NCBI RefSeq assembly: GCF_029222925.1
Contig: NZ_JARHUI010000001.1
Span: 124,986 to 188,985 of the forward strand
Direction: 5' to 3'
From: Algoriphagus sp. CAU 1675
Lineage (GTDB): Bacteria; Bacteroidota; Bacteroidia; Cytophagales; Cyclobacteriaceae
Length of the DNA: 64,000 nt
Shown here: piece by piece, positions 28,497 through 38,690 of the stretch
Layout of the letters: every line of letters starts with the position of its first letter
How positions within the stretch are numbered: the first letter of the stretch is position 1
The notes under the pieces: generated by a model
Told to the model about the DNA's origin: nothing
Seen by the model: the letters and a program-made list of their open reading frames with translations, nothing else
Database searches by the model: none
Made by a program: the position numbers and the translations under genes

Positions 28497-30467
28497 ATGA
28501 GCAATTCCAACAACCAAGGCCAAGAAGAGAGCAGTCCATATAATCCAATAGGGGAAGGGGGCGATGGCCGGGCTCCAAAAAAAATCCCTACAGGTGGAAA
28601 AACCTGGTTGGCCTTCCTGGCAATTTTGGTCCTGAATTACCTTTTGGTGAAATTCTTTTTGCCTGAAACCAGCCCTGCGGTAACTATTCCCTACACCCTG
28701 TTTAAACAGGAAGTAGCTGAAGGAAATGTAAAGGCGGTTTATACCAAGGGAGAACTGATTTCTGGAAAATTTTCAGAGGAAGTCAATTATACTGCTCCCC
28801 CACAAAATGAGGATGAAAGTGGTAAAACCACTCAAGTTGGCCATTTTAAGACTTTTGTGCCTGCTTTTGCCGATGAAGGACTGGAAGCCCTTTTGATAGA
28901 GCACCAAGTAGAAATCCTTGCGGATCCCATTGTTGAGGAGAGCAGTCCCTTTTGGGGCTTTTTGGCTTCCTTCGGGCCGGCCTTGCTGATTATAATATTT
29001 TACGTTTGGTTGTTTCGCCGGGCTCAATCCCAAGGAGGTCTGGGAGGAATGATGGGGATGGGACAAAGCAAAGCCAAACGCTTTGACGAAAATACCACCG
29101 AAAGAGTCACCTTCGATGATGTAGCAGGAATTGACGATGCCGAAAATGAGCTGGTAGAAATTGTGGATTTTTTGAAAAATCCCGAGAAATATACCCGACT
29201 TGGAGGAACCGCCCCAAAAGGGGTGCTTCTTGTGGGAGCTCCGGGAACAGGAAAAACCCTCCTTGCCAGAGCCGTAGCGGGAGAATCAGGAGTCCCTTTC
29301 TTTTCAATGAGCGCTTCTGAGTTTGTGGAAATGATCGTGGGCGTTGGTGCCGCTAGGGTTCGGGATCTTTTCAAGCAAGCCAGGGAAAACGCACCCGCCA
29401 TTATATTCATTGATGAGTTGGACTCCATTGGGAGAGCAAGGGGTCAATACATCATGAGCGGCTCCAGTGAGCAGGAACAAACCCTCAACCAAATCCTAAC
29501 CGAAATGGATGGTTTTTCCAGCAAAGAAGGAATCATCGTTTTGGCTGCCACCAACCAGCCGGATATCTTGGATAAAGCCTTGTTACGGGCGGGACGATTT
29601 GACCGACTGGTCATCGTCAACCCTCCAGACAAAAAGGGGAGGATTGACATACTCAAGGTCCATACGCGAAAAGTGCCTTTGGAAAAAGGTTTTGACTTCG
29701 AGGAAATTGCAGCTGTCACACCTGGGTTCACTGGTGCAGACCTCAAAAACCTGGTCAATGAAGCCGCCATGCAGGCCGCCCATAAAAATGCGGATTTTGT
29801 TTGCTTGGATGACTTTATGAATGCACTGGAAAAAATTGTGCTGGGCCCCGAAAGACCTATCATTTTGAGTCCCGAAGAGCGAGAACGGATCGCATACCAT
29901 GAAAGCGGACATGCGATTCTGGGACTATTGGTTCCTGGAGCAGATCCGGTAAATCGCGTAACCATTGTACCCCGAGGACAGGCATTGGGCGTTACTTACC
30001 AACGCCCTGAAAGCGACCGTTACAATTACGAAGAAGAATATCTCCGGGCAAGGATCATAGGGATTCTCGGAGGGCGCTCGGCAGAGGAAGTGGTTTTTGG
30101 AACCAAAACGACCGGTGCCGAAGGCGATATTCAGCAAGCCTCGGAAATTGCCAGAGGAATGGTCACCCGCTGGGGTATGAGTGAGGAATTGGGGCTTATT
30201 CAGCTTTCTCCTCCCATCAACGAATACTTGGGAGTCAGTTACGGGGACATCTATTACAGTGAGGAAACTGCTAAAAAAATTGATGCTGAAATAGTAAAAA
30301 TCATCAGTGAGTGCCATAAAGAAGCGGTTCGCTTACTGACCAAGAACAGGAAGCGTCTAGATGCCTTGGCCAGTGCCTTATTGGAAAAAGAAACCCTGGA
30401 TGAAGAAGATATCCTGAAAGTCACCGGACTTCCACCTGCTCCTCCACTTCTTATCAAAAAGCTTTGA
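28497..30467 (+). CDS. ftsH: ATP-dependent zinc metalloprotease FtsH
   Basis: 656 residues. Two N-terminal membrane helices (about 36-54 and 150-171) flank a periplasmic domain. The AAA+ module has Walker A GAPGTGKT (about 246-253), Walker [12 protein letters not shown], and the second region of homology [20 protein letters not shown]. The zinc site is HESGH (about 468-472), and the family glycine loop is [10 protein letters not shown]. It degrades membrane and regulatory proteins. Length and order are standard. Confidence 0.98.
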   Translation: MSNSNNQGQEESSPYNPIGEGGDGRAPKKIPTGGKTWLAFLAILVLNYLLVKFFLPETSPAVTIPYTLFKQEVAEGNVKAVYTKGELISGKFSEEVNYTAPPQNEDESGKTTQVGHFKTFVPAFADEGLEALLIEHQVEILADPIVEESSPFWGFLASFGPALLIIIFYVWLFRRAQSQGGLGGMMGMGQSKAKRFDENTTERVTFDDVAGIDDAENELVEIVDFLKNPEKYTRLGGTAPKGVLLVGAPGTGKTLLARAVAGESGVPFFSMSASEFVEMIVGVGAARVRDLFKQARENAPAIIFIDELDSIGRARGQYIMSGSSEQEQTLNQILTEMDGFSSKEGIIVLAATNQPDILDKALLRAGRFDRLVIVNPPDKKGRIDILKVHTRKVPLEKGFDFEEIAAVTPGFTGADLKNLVNEAAMQAAHKNADFVCLDDFMNALEKIVLGPERPIILSPEERERIAYHESGHAILGLLVPGADPVNRVTIVPRGQALGVTYQRPESDRYNYEEEYLRARIIGILGGRSAEEVVFGTKTTGAEGDIQQASEIARGMVTRWGMSEELGLIQLSPPINEYLGVSYGDIYYSEETAKKIDAEIVKIISECHKEAVRLLTKNRKRLDALASALLEKETLDEEDILKVTGLPPAPPLLIKKL

Positions 30468-30534
30468 AAAGAGGGTTTAAACCAAGTTTTTCTTGCTGAA
30501 AATTTTGGACCTTTGCCGGATTTAATCCGGTTTT

Positions 30535-30903
30535 ATGAAAGGACTACTCACCATTCTATTGTTGGTACTTTCCAACTCTTTTATGACCCTTGCCTGGTAT
30601 GGGCATTTAAAATTTGCCGAATGGAAATGGTTTAGCAAACTGGGACTGTTCTCGGTCATCCTGATCAGCTGGAGCATCGCCCTTTTTGAATACATGTTTC
30701 AAGTCCCCGCAAACAAAATAGGATTTTCAGGAAATGGAGGTCCTTTTTCCCTGGTTCAGTTGAAAGTATTACAAGAGGTGATTACCCTGCTTATTTTCAT
30801 GATTTTCACATTGATTGCTTTCAAATCAGAGACATTGAAACTCAACCACCTCATCGGAGCAATTTTCCTGATCTTGTCTGTTTATTTTATCTTTAAAAAG
30901 TAA
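30535..30903 (+). CDS. DMT-family (DUF486) small membrane protein
   Basis: 122 residues with four transmembrane helices. The motifs SNSFMTLAWYGHLKF, SWSIALFEYMFQVPANKIGF and LKVLQEVITLLIFMIF are characteristic of DUF486, small multidrug-resistance-like proteins of unknown substrate. Single gene between ftsH and a decarboxylase, all co-directional. Confidence 0.9.
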   Translation: MKGLLTILLLVLSNSFMTLAWYGHLKFAEWKWFSKLGLFSVILISWSIALFEYMFQVPANKIGFSGNGGPFSLVQLKVLQEVITLLIFMIFTLIAFKSETLKLNHLIGAIFLILSVYFIFKK

Positions 30904-30966
30904 TTCAGGCAACTCCCCCCGGAGAATTCCAATCATTTCGGAAAAAAGAAAGCCTGATCAACCAAC

Positions 30967-32442
30967 ATGACTGAAGAAACCAAAAAGGATTTGACCCTTG
31001 ATCCGCAAGACTGGGAAGCCATGCGAAGCCTGGGGCATCAGATGATCGATGATCTATTTGACTATTGGAAAGGAATCCGGGAGCAAAAAATCTGGAGACC
31101 TATTCCGGATGAGGTAAAGGAATATTTAGACCAACCCCTTCCTGAAAAAGGAGAGGCTCCAGAAAAAATCTACGAGGAGTTCAAACACTATATTTTCCCT
31201 TATAACAAAGGAAATATTCATCCCCGATTTTTTGCTTGGATACAGGGTACAGGAACACCCCTGGGAGTTTTGGCGGACTTACTGGCTTCAGGCATGAATC
31301 CCAACTGTACCATTGGAGAGCATTCTGCGATGTATGTGGACCATCAAGTAGTCAACTGGTGCAAGCAACTGATGAATTTCCCTACTGAGGCATCAGGAAT
31401 CTTGGTCAGCGGTGGTTCCATGGCCAATATCACGGCTCTTACTGTAGCAAGAAATTCCTTTGGAGATGAAAAAATAAGAAGTAGGGGACTAAAAGCTGCC
31501 TCTGCGCAGTTGGTTTTATATTGCTCTGTGGAGACCCACTCCTGCATCCAAAAGGCGGCTGAAATCATCGGGCTGGGAACAGAATCCGTAAGAAAAATCG
31601 GAGTAAATGAGCGTTTTGAAATGCGGGTAGATGAATTGGAATCCCAAATCCAGGAAGATTTGAAAAATGGCTTATTACCCTTTGCTGTGGTTGGAACTTC
31701 CGGTACGGTCAATACTGGAGCCATTGATCCTATGGATGAATTGTTGGCCATTTCGAAAAAATACGGGCTTTGGTTCCATGTGGACGGGGCATATGGTGCA
31801 TTGGCCAAACTGAACCCCAATTATTCCGGGAGATTAAAAGCCCTAGAAGATGCAGACAGTATCGCCTTCGATTTACACAAATGGCTTTATGTGCCTTATG
31901 AAGTCGGATGTACCTTGATCAGAGATTCCAAAAAACACCGGGAGGCTTTTGCCATTACTCCCAACTATTTACTTCAGGAATCAAGAGGTCTTTCGGGAGG
32001 CCTCGATTCCCTGAATAATTATGGTTTTGAATTGTCCAGAGGGTTCAAAGCTTTAAAAATCTGGATGTCTCTCAAGGAACATGGTCGGGAAAAGTATGCC
32101 CAAATGATCACCCAAAACAGTAATCAGGCTGAATATTTGGGAAAATTGGTTGAAAAAAACCCTAAATTGGAACTGACTGCTCCAGTCTCCATGAGCATTA
32201 CCTGTTTCAGAATGATCAAAGAAGGATTTTCTGAAGAGGAATTGAGAGAGCTAAACCGGGAAATTTTACTTCGAATCCAAGAAGAAGGTATTGCTTCTCC
32301 AAGCTCCACCATTCTAAATGGCAAGTTCACTCTCCGCATTGCCAATACCAACCAGAGAACCCGAATGGAGGACATGGATTTACTGGTAAAAGAAGTATTG
32401 AGAATTGGAGATGAAATAATCAATGAGTGGGTAAATTCTTGA
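30967..32442 (+). CDS. PLP-dependent group II amino-acid decarboxylase
   Basis: 491 residues. The PLP lysine is Lys305 in DLHKWLYVPYEVG, and the cofactor Asp/His region is WFHVDGAYGALAKL. Other family marks are HPRFFAWIQGTGTPLGVLADLLASGMN, LVSGGSMANITAL and VGTSGTVNTGAIDP. This is the aromatic-L-amino-acid / tyrosine / tryptophan decarboxylase branch. Exact substrate cannot be told from sequence alone. Confidence 0.9.
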   Translation: MTEETKKDLTLDPQDWEAMRSLGHQMIDDLFDYWKGIREQKIWRPIPDEVKEYLDQPLPEKGEAPEKIYEEFKHYIFPYNKGNIHPRFFAWIQGTGTPLGVLADLLASGMNPNCTIGEHSAMYVDHQVVNWCKQLMNFPTEASGILVSGGSMANITALTVARNSFGDEKIRSRGLKAASAQLVLYCSVETHSCIQKAAEIIGLGTESVRKIGVNERFEMRVDELESQIQEDLKNGLLPFAVVGTSGTVNTGAIDPMDELLAISKKYGLWFHVDGAYGALAKLNPNYSGRLKALEDADSIAFDLHKWLYVPYEVGCTLIRDSKKHREAFAITPNYLLQESRGLSGGLDSLNNYGFELSRGFKALKIWMSLKEHGREKYAQMITQNSNQAEYLGKLVEKNPKLELTAPVSMSITCFRMIKEGFSEEELRELNREILLRIQEEGIASPSSTILNGKFTLRIANTNQRTRMEDMDLLVKEVLRIGDEIINEWVNS

Positions 32443-32574
32443 GATCTATCCCATTATTATGAAAATCCGAAAAAACTGAAGCTCAATGGATGGAAATTTC
32501 TTTGGAAAGGACAATGTTGGCTTAGTTTTCGCACTAGTATCTATTTATAACTCCTTTTTAAAAACCAATTATTT

Positions 32575-33021
32575 ATGAAACTCTTAAAAATTTTCTCACT
32601 GGTTCTTTTCTTAGGCCTATTTGCAGCAATGGAATCTCATGCACAGGAAGTGGGTATCCGATTTGGAAATGTAAACGGTAACGATGTTGCCCTAGATGCT
32701 GTTTTCTCTCTGGGCGAATTCAGCAGGGTTCATGGTGACCTGAGCTTTGGAAATTCCGGTATGGGAATAGATTTGCTCTGGAACCCAATTTACCGACCTA
32801 TTGAAAATTCTGATTTCAATTACTACATCGGTTTTGGACCATCCTTATTTTTGGGAGATCCTTTCAGGTTGGGAGCTGCCGGTGAAATCGGTGCAGAATA
32901 CGCCTTTGCTGATGTTCCTTTGGTAATCGGCCTGGATTGGAGACCCTACTTTATCTTAGTTGAAGACACGGATTTCAATGCAGGAGGATTTGGCCTGAAT
33001 GTGCGCTGGAGACTGAAATAA
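32575..33021 (+). CDS. Small outer-membrane beta-barrel-like protein
   Basis: 148 residues: a signal peptide (1-23, ending ESHAQ) and about eight alternating beta strands rich in Gly and aromatic residues, ending on LNVRWRLK like an outer-membrane barrel. No specific family recognised. Followed by a strong bidirectional terminator. Confidence 0.65.
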   Translation: MKLLKIFSLVLFLGLFAAMESHAQEVGIRFGNVNGNDVALDAVFSLGEFSRVHGDLSFGNSGMGIDLLWNPIYRPIENSDFNYYIGFGPSLFLGDPFRLGAAGEIGAEYAFADVPLVIGLDWRPYFILVEDTDFNAGGFGLNVRWRLK

Positions 33022-33036
33022 TCCGATACAAAAATG

Positions 33037-33074
33037 AAAAGAGGCTGATTCACTTATTTTGATCAGCCTCTTTT
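33037..33074 (+). terminator. Bidirectional terminator
   Basis: A 13-bp stem, AAAAGAGGCTGAT (33037-33049) with ATCAGCCTCTTTT (33062-33074), has T-runs in both directions. It ends the barrel-protein gene and the convergent TonB-dependent receptor gene. Confidence 0.9.
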
Positions 33075-33080
33075 TTTTCC

Positions 33081-35483
33081 TTAAAATTCCACAATGATAC
33101 CTACGGTAGGCAAAAGGGTCCCAGCTGTATTTTCCAATTCTTTCAATTGATATCGGCTGGGATCATTGGGGTCAATCGAAATGCTTCCATCAGCAGCTCG
33201 AACCGGAACTAATAACGGAGCTTGTTTGGCTTGGAAATTATAGGCATTCTGAATATCCACATACCAGTTAAGGTTCCAGTTTTTGAAATAGTATTTCTTG
33301 TCCAGCCTCAAATCCAATTGGTGAAAGGCCTGTAGGCGGACTCCATTGATTTGGTTGAAATTCAGAATTCCCTGATTCCTTAAATCCCAATTGGCAATCA
33401 AGCTAGATGCTTGAAGATCAAATGGAGTATAAGGTGTTCCTCCCAAAAATCTCCATCTGGAACCAATCTCCCAATTTTTTCCAAAACGCTTTCCTGCTGT
33501 CAAACTGACAATAATTTTATTGTCCCAAGAAGATGGGACAAAACCATCCGTATTCGGATTGGTAAATTCACTCCGGACCAAAGTAAGAGCTGCGATCCCG
33601 TAGAAATTGTTGAGCAAGCGTTGCTGAGCCAAAAACTCCAATCCATAGGCACGGCCTTCTGCGTTGGAAATCACCGGCTCATTGCCAATTACACCGAAAT
33701 CAGCTCCCAAATTTGCCAGTGCGATCCCATTTCTTAAGGAGGAAGGGTAATTGCTGTATTTTTTGTAAAAAGCCTCAGCTGTAAAACGCCTGTTCTTTTC
33801 CGGAACCACCAGTTCAAGTCCTGCAATTAGCTGTGAGTTACGGATGTAGCGTACGTCATTGTCACGATTGACCAGTGCCCCTTCATTATTCCGAAAACCC
33901 AACACTGTATAAGGTGGCTTTTGGTAATAAACACCGGCATTGGCAGTGGCATAGAGATTTGGACTTAATTGATAAGAGACCGATACTCGGGGACTGATTT
34001 GTCTAAAAGGATTGGAAGCAGTAGCAGCAAAATCACCGCCATCCAGTCGGACTCCACCACTCAACAGCAGACGATCTCCTGAATAATTTTTGCTCCCAGA
34101 TACAAATGCACCATAGGTACTGAAATTGGAAGTCGAAGAGATGTCTATGACTTGGCCAATCGCTGACAGGGTAGCCCGGTCAAAATTGTCAATGAAATAT
34201 CTGGAATATTGGTAATTGACTCCATATTTGAGCGTATAACCTGATCCAAAAATGCTGTTTTCGGCCCTAAACTTATTTTCGGATTCTTGAGATTTGTAAT
34301 TGTAGAGTAGCTTATCCTCATCATTTTCCTGATTTCCTGCATACTTATATGCGGAATTGTCCAGCATATTCCTACTCAAAACAAAGGTCCAAAAACCATT
34401 GTCCCGAAAACGCTTCAACTTTACCCCCGTGGCATAATTCCACTGTGATTGCACTGGCAGGACATCGAGGAGGTAAAGCCGGTTTTCCAGATCTTCCCCG
34501 CTTTCATCATCAGGAATTTCCTTATTCAAGACAAAGTTGTCAATGGCACCCAGGCCCAAAATCGTTAATTCGGTTTTTTCATTCAGCTTGGTCTTGCTTT
34601 TAAACTGAAAATCATTGAAAGTGGGCAAGAAGGGAAGCCCCAGCAATCGGAACAAACCTTGCAGATAAGATCTTCTTGCGGAGAATAAATAGGTGGTTTT
34701 TTCACCAATTGGTCCTTCGTTGGAAAGTGTGAGTTCGGAAGCTCCCAAGGTCAATTGTGTAAACATTTTATCCCTGCGTCCTTCCTTGAGTTGAATCTCA
34801 AAAAATGAACTCATGGCATCCATTCGATTTGCAGGGAAACCTCCGGTGATAAGGTCCACATTTTTGATCAGATTCACATTCAAAATCCCTACTGGTCCTC
34901 CGGAAGAGCCCTGGGTAGAGAAATGGTTAATCACCGGAACTTCGATTTCATCCACAAAAAATTTGTTCTCGTTTGGCGCACCTCCACGAATCAGAATATC
35001 ATTCCGAAAGCTCGGAGTACTTGCTACCCCAGGCAAAGCCTGTATCACTCGAGAAATGTCCCTATTGCCTCCCGGATAGCGTTCGATTTCATTGGTATTG
35101 AGCCTTCGGATAGAAAGTGGAGTTTCTTCTGAACGGGAAAACTCACTGCTAACTACCACCTCGCTGAGTTCAGCAGTTTCCTCCTCCAGCTCGATATCCA
35201 ATTGTACCGGTCGCGCCTGACTTACTTGGATCTCATAAATTGTTACTGTCTTGAAACCCACAAAACTTGCCCTCAAATTGTAGAGCCCGGAAGGAATATC
35301 GCTGATTTCAAAAAAGCCATCCTCATCCGAAATGGTGCCAAAATCTGTGTCTAATATCAGAATGGAGGCAAAAGGAACAGGGTCATTATTGACAGGATTG
35401 ATCACCCTTCCACGGATTATCCCCTGTGAAAAGACCTGAGCGGAAATGAGAAAAAAGAGTAAAATAAGAAATCTACTTTTCAT
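33081..35483 (-). CDS. TonB-dependent receptor with carboxypeptidase-like N-terminal domain
   Basis: 800 residues from the ATG at 35483 (signal peptide MKSRFLILLFFLISAQVFSQ); a longer in-frame extension to 35582 precedes the signal and is rejected. A carboxypeptidase-regulatory-like domain (about 22-105) is followed by a plug (about 120-230, with the RYPGGNRDISRVIQALPGVASTPSFRNDILIRGGAPNENKFFVDEIEVP pattern) and a 22-strand-type barrel ending ... TVGIIVEF. Substrate unknown. It lies just downstream of crtW on the same strand (71 bases), so it may be read from the carotenoid operon. Confidence 0.9.
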   Translation of the reverse strand: MKSRFLILLFFLISAQVFSQGIIRGRVINPVNNDPVPFASILILDTDFGTISDEDGFFEISDIPSGLYNLRASFVGFKTVTIYEIQVSQARPVQLDIELEEETAELSEVVVSSEFSRSEETPLSIRRLNTNEIERYPGGNRDISRVIQALPGVASTPSFRNDILIRGGAPNENKFFVDEIEVPVINHFSTQGSSGGPVGILNVNLIKNVDLITGGFPANRMDAMSSFFEIQLKEGRRDKMFTQLTLGASELTLSNEGPIGEKTTYLFSARRSYLQGLFRLLGLPFLPTFNDFQFKSKTKLNEKTELTILGLGAIDNFVLNKEIPDDESGEDLENRLYLLDVLPVQSQWNYATGVKLKRFRDNGFWTFVLSRNMLDNSAYKYAGNQENDEDKLLYNYKSQESENKFRAENSIFGSGYTLKYGVNYQYSRYFIDNFDRATLSAIGQVIDISSTSNFSTYGAFVSGSKNYSGDRLLLSGGVRLDGGDFAATASNPFRQISPRVSVSYQLSPNLYATANAGVYYQKPPYTVLGFRNNEGALVNRDNDVRYIRNSQLIAGLELVVPEKNRRFTAEAFYKKYSNYPSSLRNGIALANLGADFGVIGNEPVISNAEGRAYGLEFLAQQRLLNNFYGIAALTLVRSEFTNPNTDGFVPSSWDNKIIVSLTAGKRFGKNWEIGSRWRFLGGTPYTPFDLQASSLIANWDLRNQGILNFNQINGVRLQAFHQLDLRLDKKYYFKNWNLNWYVDIQNAYNFQAKQAPLLVPVRAADGSISIDPNDPSRYQLKELENTAGTLLPTVGIIVEF

Positions 35484-35554
35484 GGGTAGTTGGTATAGCT
35501 TGTTAAGCAACAGGTAGAAGAAATACTCGAAATTTAAAGGCGTCAGATAACTTG

Positions 35555-36247
35555 CTATTCTTTCATCCTCCAAAGCCTCCACCAGGGAGTACCTGGAGAA
35601 TCATGATGCTCAAAGTGATATCCAAAGAAATAACAGCTCAAAAACGCCCAAAGATGGTTTTTGGTTTGCGTATGGGAATGATGCACATTGTCCACTTCTC
35701 CACGATGCGGCAAAAAGGTACCAAAGTAAAACAGTTGAAATGTGGACAAGACTGCCGGCAGCATCCAAAATACAATCAGGTTTTCAGTTGGTAAAAAGAG
35801 CTTCAGGATATTGAAGGTTATGGCCATTAAGAAAATCTGAAAAAGACTTAGGTATTGTTTGATAAAACTGAAATACCAAATCAGAAACTTCCCGGAGGGA
35901 TGAAAATCCGGATCATCTTCCGTAGCCACATGTCGATGGTGTGCATGATGTTTTGGAAATAGCCTCCAGTAGAAATTAAAGGAAAACAGAAGGGCAGCGA
36001 TCCATCCTGTGAGATGGTTGAGTTTTTTGTTGCTGCTAACTACTCCATGCATGGCATCGTGAGCGGTAATGAAAAGCCCGGTATATAGATGCATTTGAAG
36101 CAAAACCCCAAAATATGTCAATGGGCTTTTCCAGTTGATCTGTACCTGCAACAAAAAATAAAGACAAGCAGCCCATAGTATTATAATGGACCAAGCGATT
36201 AGCAATCCCTTGGGGTCAATTTTTGAAATTCTGTGAGAAGTGTTCAT
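35555..36247 (-). CDS. crtW: Beta-carotene ketolase, CrtW type
   Basis: 230 residues from the ATG at 36247; the frame extends upstream, but that part overlaps ispH. A membrane di-iron oxygenase of the fatty-acid desaturase superfamily. The histidine boxes are HDAMH (63-67), HHAHHRH (100-106) and HFEHH (about 214-218), with HRGEVDNVHHSHT between. This order and spacing match CrtW ketolases, which add a 4-keto group to a beta-ionone ring. It sits downstream of ispH in the crt operon. A desaturase of another kind is possible but less likely in this context. Confidence 0.85.
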   Translation of the reverse strand: MNTSHRISKIDPKGLLIAWSIIILWAACLYFLLQVQINWKSPLTYFGVLLQMHLYTGLFITAHDAMHGVVSSNKKLNHLTGWIAALLFSFNFYWRLFPKHHAHHRHVATEDDPDFHPSGKFLIWYFSFIKQYLSLFQIFLMAITFNILKLFLPTENLIVFWMLPAVLSTFQLFYFGTFLPHRGEVDNVHHSHTQTKNHLWAFLSCYFFGYHFEHHDSPGTPWWRLWRMKE

Positions 36248-36267
36248 AGGCTTTTCGCCATTTTCAC

Positions 36268-37113
36268 TCAAAAGGTAAGGATTCGGGCTTTTACTTCCTC
36301 CATCAACCACATAGGTGTGGAAGTAGCTCCACAAATTCCGACTTTTTCATTCGGACCAAACCAGCTTTCATCAATCTGATCTGAATGGGAAACAAAAAAG
36401 GTGTTTGGGTTTTTCTCCTTGCAAACATTGAACAGCACCTTTCCATTGGAGGATTTTGTTCCGCTCACAAATACAATTTTATCAAACCTCGAGGCAAACT
36501 CTCTCAATTCCTTGTCCCTGTTGGATACCTGTCTGCAAATGGTATCATTGGTATTAACGGAAATTCCATTATTACGAAGAATCTCATTGATCTCGTAAAA
36601 TTTATCCGTGCTTTTGGTAGTCTGGCTGTAGAGGGTAATATTTCTGGGTAGCTTTTCCAGATCCAGCTCAGAAATATCCTGAAAAACTACTGCCTCATTG
36701 TTGGTTTGACCCAAAAGCCCTTTTACTTCAGCATGTCCATGTTTCCCGTAAATGAAGATTTTCTCGTCTTTATCGTAGGAATTCTTGATGCGGTTTTGAA
36801 GTTTCAAAACCACAGGGCAGGAAGCATCTATTAGTGTCAGGTTATTTTTGATAGCCAATTCATAGGTTGAAGGAGGCTCTCCATGGGCCCGGATCAGGAC
36901 TTTCTCGTCTTTTAAACCGTAAAGATCTCCATGATTGATGATTTTTAGCCCCTTTTTAACCAGACGGTTAATTTCCTCATCGTTATGGACGATATCTCCG
37001 AGACAATAAAGGCTGCCTTCTGCTTCCAAAATCTCCTCTGCCATTTCAATGGCATAGACCACACCGAAGCAAAAGCCGGAATGAATGTCAATTTCTACCT
37101 GGAGATTTTTCAT
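36268..37113 (-). CDS. ispH: 4-hydroxy-3-methylbut-2-enyl diphosphate reductase
   Basis: 281 residues. IspH makes IPP and DMAPP, the last step of the MEP pathway. The three cluster-binding cysteines are present: Cys15 (GFCFGV), Cys99 (ASCPVV) and Cys193 (DTICRQVSNR). So are RAHGEPP, the substrate-binding TTKSTDKF region and the SGTKSSNGK Ser/Asn motif. The gap to crtYcd is only 6 bases. Placing isoprenoid supply inside the pigment operon would couple precursor production to carotenoid demand; whether a second ispH exists in the genome cannot be seen. Confidence 0.95.
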   Translation of the reverse strand: MKNLQVEIDIHSGFCFGVVYAIEMAEEILEAEGSLYCLGDIVHNDEEINRLVKKGLKIINHGDLYGLKDEKVLIRAHGEPPSTYELAIKNNLTLIDASCPVVLKLQNRIKNSYDKDEKIFIYGKHGHAEVKGLLGQTNNEAVVFQDISELDLEKLPRNITLYSQTTKSTDKFYEINEILRNNGISVNTNDTICRQVSNRDKELREFASRFDKIVFVSGTKSSNGKVLFNVCKEKNPNTFFVSHSDQIDESWFGPNEKVGICGATSTPMWLMEEVKARILTF

Positions 37114-37119
37114 AGCCTA

Positions 37120-37827
37120 TTAACTTCTAGATACCTGAATTGTTTTTGGACTTCTGATTCTTTCGAAAATACTCACGTTTATCAACAACAAAGTCATGGA
37201 ATAAATACTGTCCTCAATAGGAACTGTCCAGATTCTCAAACCCAGATTTTCTGCATTGTTGTAGATCACCACCGGCTCTTCGGTCACCCCGCCTGTTAGG
37301 ATTCCATTACAAATAAAGAACGGAATCAAATGCACCAGATATGCGAAAAGAAATCTTCCCAGATACCGGTCATTGAATACCAAAAAATGGACAAGCAATA
37401 CAACTGCTCCAATTAGAAAATTGACAGAAGTGTACATTTTGTCCAAATGCATGAAAGCCAATCCTATAAGAAAAGGAACCAAGACATAAACAAAAGGCTT
37501 GGCCCATTTCTGAAAATAATCCTTGGGAAAGAAATAGATCAAAACCTCATAAATAAAGATACAGGCAAAGGGAATGACAAAAAAGAAAAGCCATTCCTCT
37601 ACCGGAAGATTCAAAAGATACCAACCGGAAATATAGGTTGGGTTAAATTCCCAGACGCCTATAGCTGTAAACCAAATATCCCATAGGATAAAAAAGGCCG
37701 CCGTAATAATCATCCCAGGTAAAATCTGCCCCCATTTGGTGGCATAGCGGATTCGATGCTCGAAAGATTGAGCTAAAGGATACGATATGGCAAAAAGTAA
37801 CACACCGAAATACAGGTATTTTTCCAT
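37120..37827 (-). CDS. crtYcd: Fused heterodimer-type lycopene beta-cyclase (CrtYc-CrtYd)
   Basis: 235 residues with six to seven membrane helices, about twice a single CrtYc or CrtYd subunit. Each half carries the family motif: PVEEWLFFFVIPF (from residue 75) and PIEDSIYSMTLLL (from residue 203). It cyclises psi ends of lycopene-type carotenoids to beta rings. A fusion-type cyclase of this kind has been described from an Algoriphagus strain. Its start overlaps the crtB stop by one base (TAATG), so the two are translationally coupled. Confidence 0.92.
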   Translation of the reverse strand: MEKYLYFGVLLFAISYPLAQSFEHRIRYATKWGQILPGMIITAAFFILWDIWFTAIGVWEFNPTYISGWYLLNLPVEEWLFFFVIPFACIFIYEVLIYFFPKDYFQKWAKPFVYVLVPFLIGLAFMHLDKMYTSVNFLIGAVVLLVHFLVFNDRYLGRFLFAYLVHLIPFFICNGILTGGVTEEPVVIYNNAENLGLRIWTVPIEDSIYSMTLLLINVSIFERIRSPKTIQVSRS

Positions 37828-38669
37828 TAGCCCAAGCCCAGTTTGGTTTCAAAGTAGGTTCCCAACAACAAGGAAATCTTTCTTGAATTGGGGATTCGGA
37901 TTCTCTTCTTTGTAATGGTCTCTGCAGGAAGCCCTTTGATCTTATCAAAAAGCTTCTGGTAATAGAGATAGGCGACTTTTACGCCCAATTTTGCTCCTAC
38001 CGGAAGCTGCTCGATCCCAATCAAAGCCTCATCAAAATCCCGCTGTATATCCTCCTCAATCTGTTTTTTGATGGTTTTATCAAATAGTCGGTAATCCACT
38101 CCGGGGAAATATACTCTTCCTCTTTCTTCAAAATCACTTTTGATGTCGCGAAGAAAATTCACCTTTTGGAAAGCCGATCCAAGTTTACAGGCTGGCTTCC
38201 TTAAATGCTCATATACCGCTTGATCACCCTCACAAAAAACTTTTAGACACATCAGTCCCACCACTTCGGCCGATCCATAGATATATTCATTGTATCTGGA
38301 ATCATTGTAGGTCTTGAAGTCCAAGTCCATCTCCATGCTTCGCAAAAATGCTTCGATCAAATCCCGATCTATCTGGTATTGGTTGACAATCAACTGAAAG
38401 GCATGAAGCACTGGATTCAGGGAAATCCTGGCTTCAATTGCTTCATAGGTGTCTTTTTTAAAACGCTGAAGTAAAGCTCCTTTGTCTTGATCATGGAAGG
38501 TATCCACTATCTCATCCGCATACCGGACAAAACCATAGATGGAATAAATGGCCATATGAAACTTTTTATCCAAAGTCTTGATGCCCAAGGTGAAGCTTGT
38601 ACTATATCGCTGGGTAATTAACCGACTACATTCAAGAGTGGTTTGATCGAAAAGTTGTTTTGCATCCAT
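37827..38669 (-). CDS. crtB: Phytoene synthase
   Basis: 280 residues. It condenses two GGPP to phytoene. Aspartate-rich regions are RYADEIVDTFHD (first) and NFLRDIKSDFEERGRVYFP (second), with SAFQKVNFLRDI as the squalene/phytoene synthase signature. It lies between crtI (21 bases upstream) and crtYcd (one-base overlap). No GGPP synthase gene is in the window. Confidence 0.95.
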   Translation of the reverse strand: MDAKQLFDQTTLECSRLITQRYSTSFTLGIKTLDKKFHMAIYSIYGFVRYADEIVDTFHDQDKGALLQRFKKDTYEAIEARISLNPVLHAFQLIVNQYQIDRDLIEAFLRSMEMDLDFKTYNDSRYNEYIYGSAEVVGLMCLKVFCEGDQAVYEHLRKPACKLGSAFQKVNFLRDIKSDFEERGRVYFPGVDYRLFDKTIKKQIEEDIQRDFDEALIGIEQLPVGAKLGVKVAYLYYQKLFDKIKGLPAETITKKRIRIPNSRKISLLLGTYFETKLGLG

Positions 38670-38690
38670 GATTTAAATACCCATTACCGT

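Noticed and set aside
35484..35582. 33-codon N-terminal extension of the TonB-dependent receptor
   Set aside because: It would place a signal peptide in the interior and overlaps the crtW gene end.
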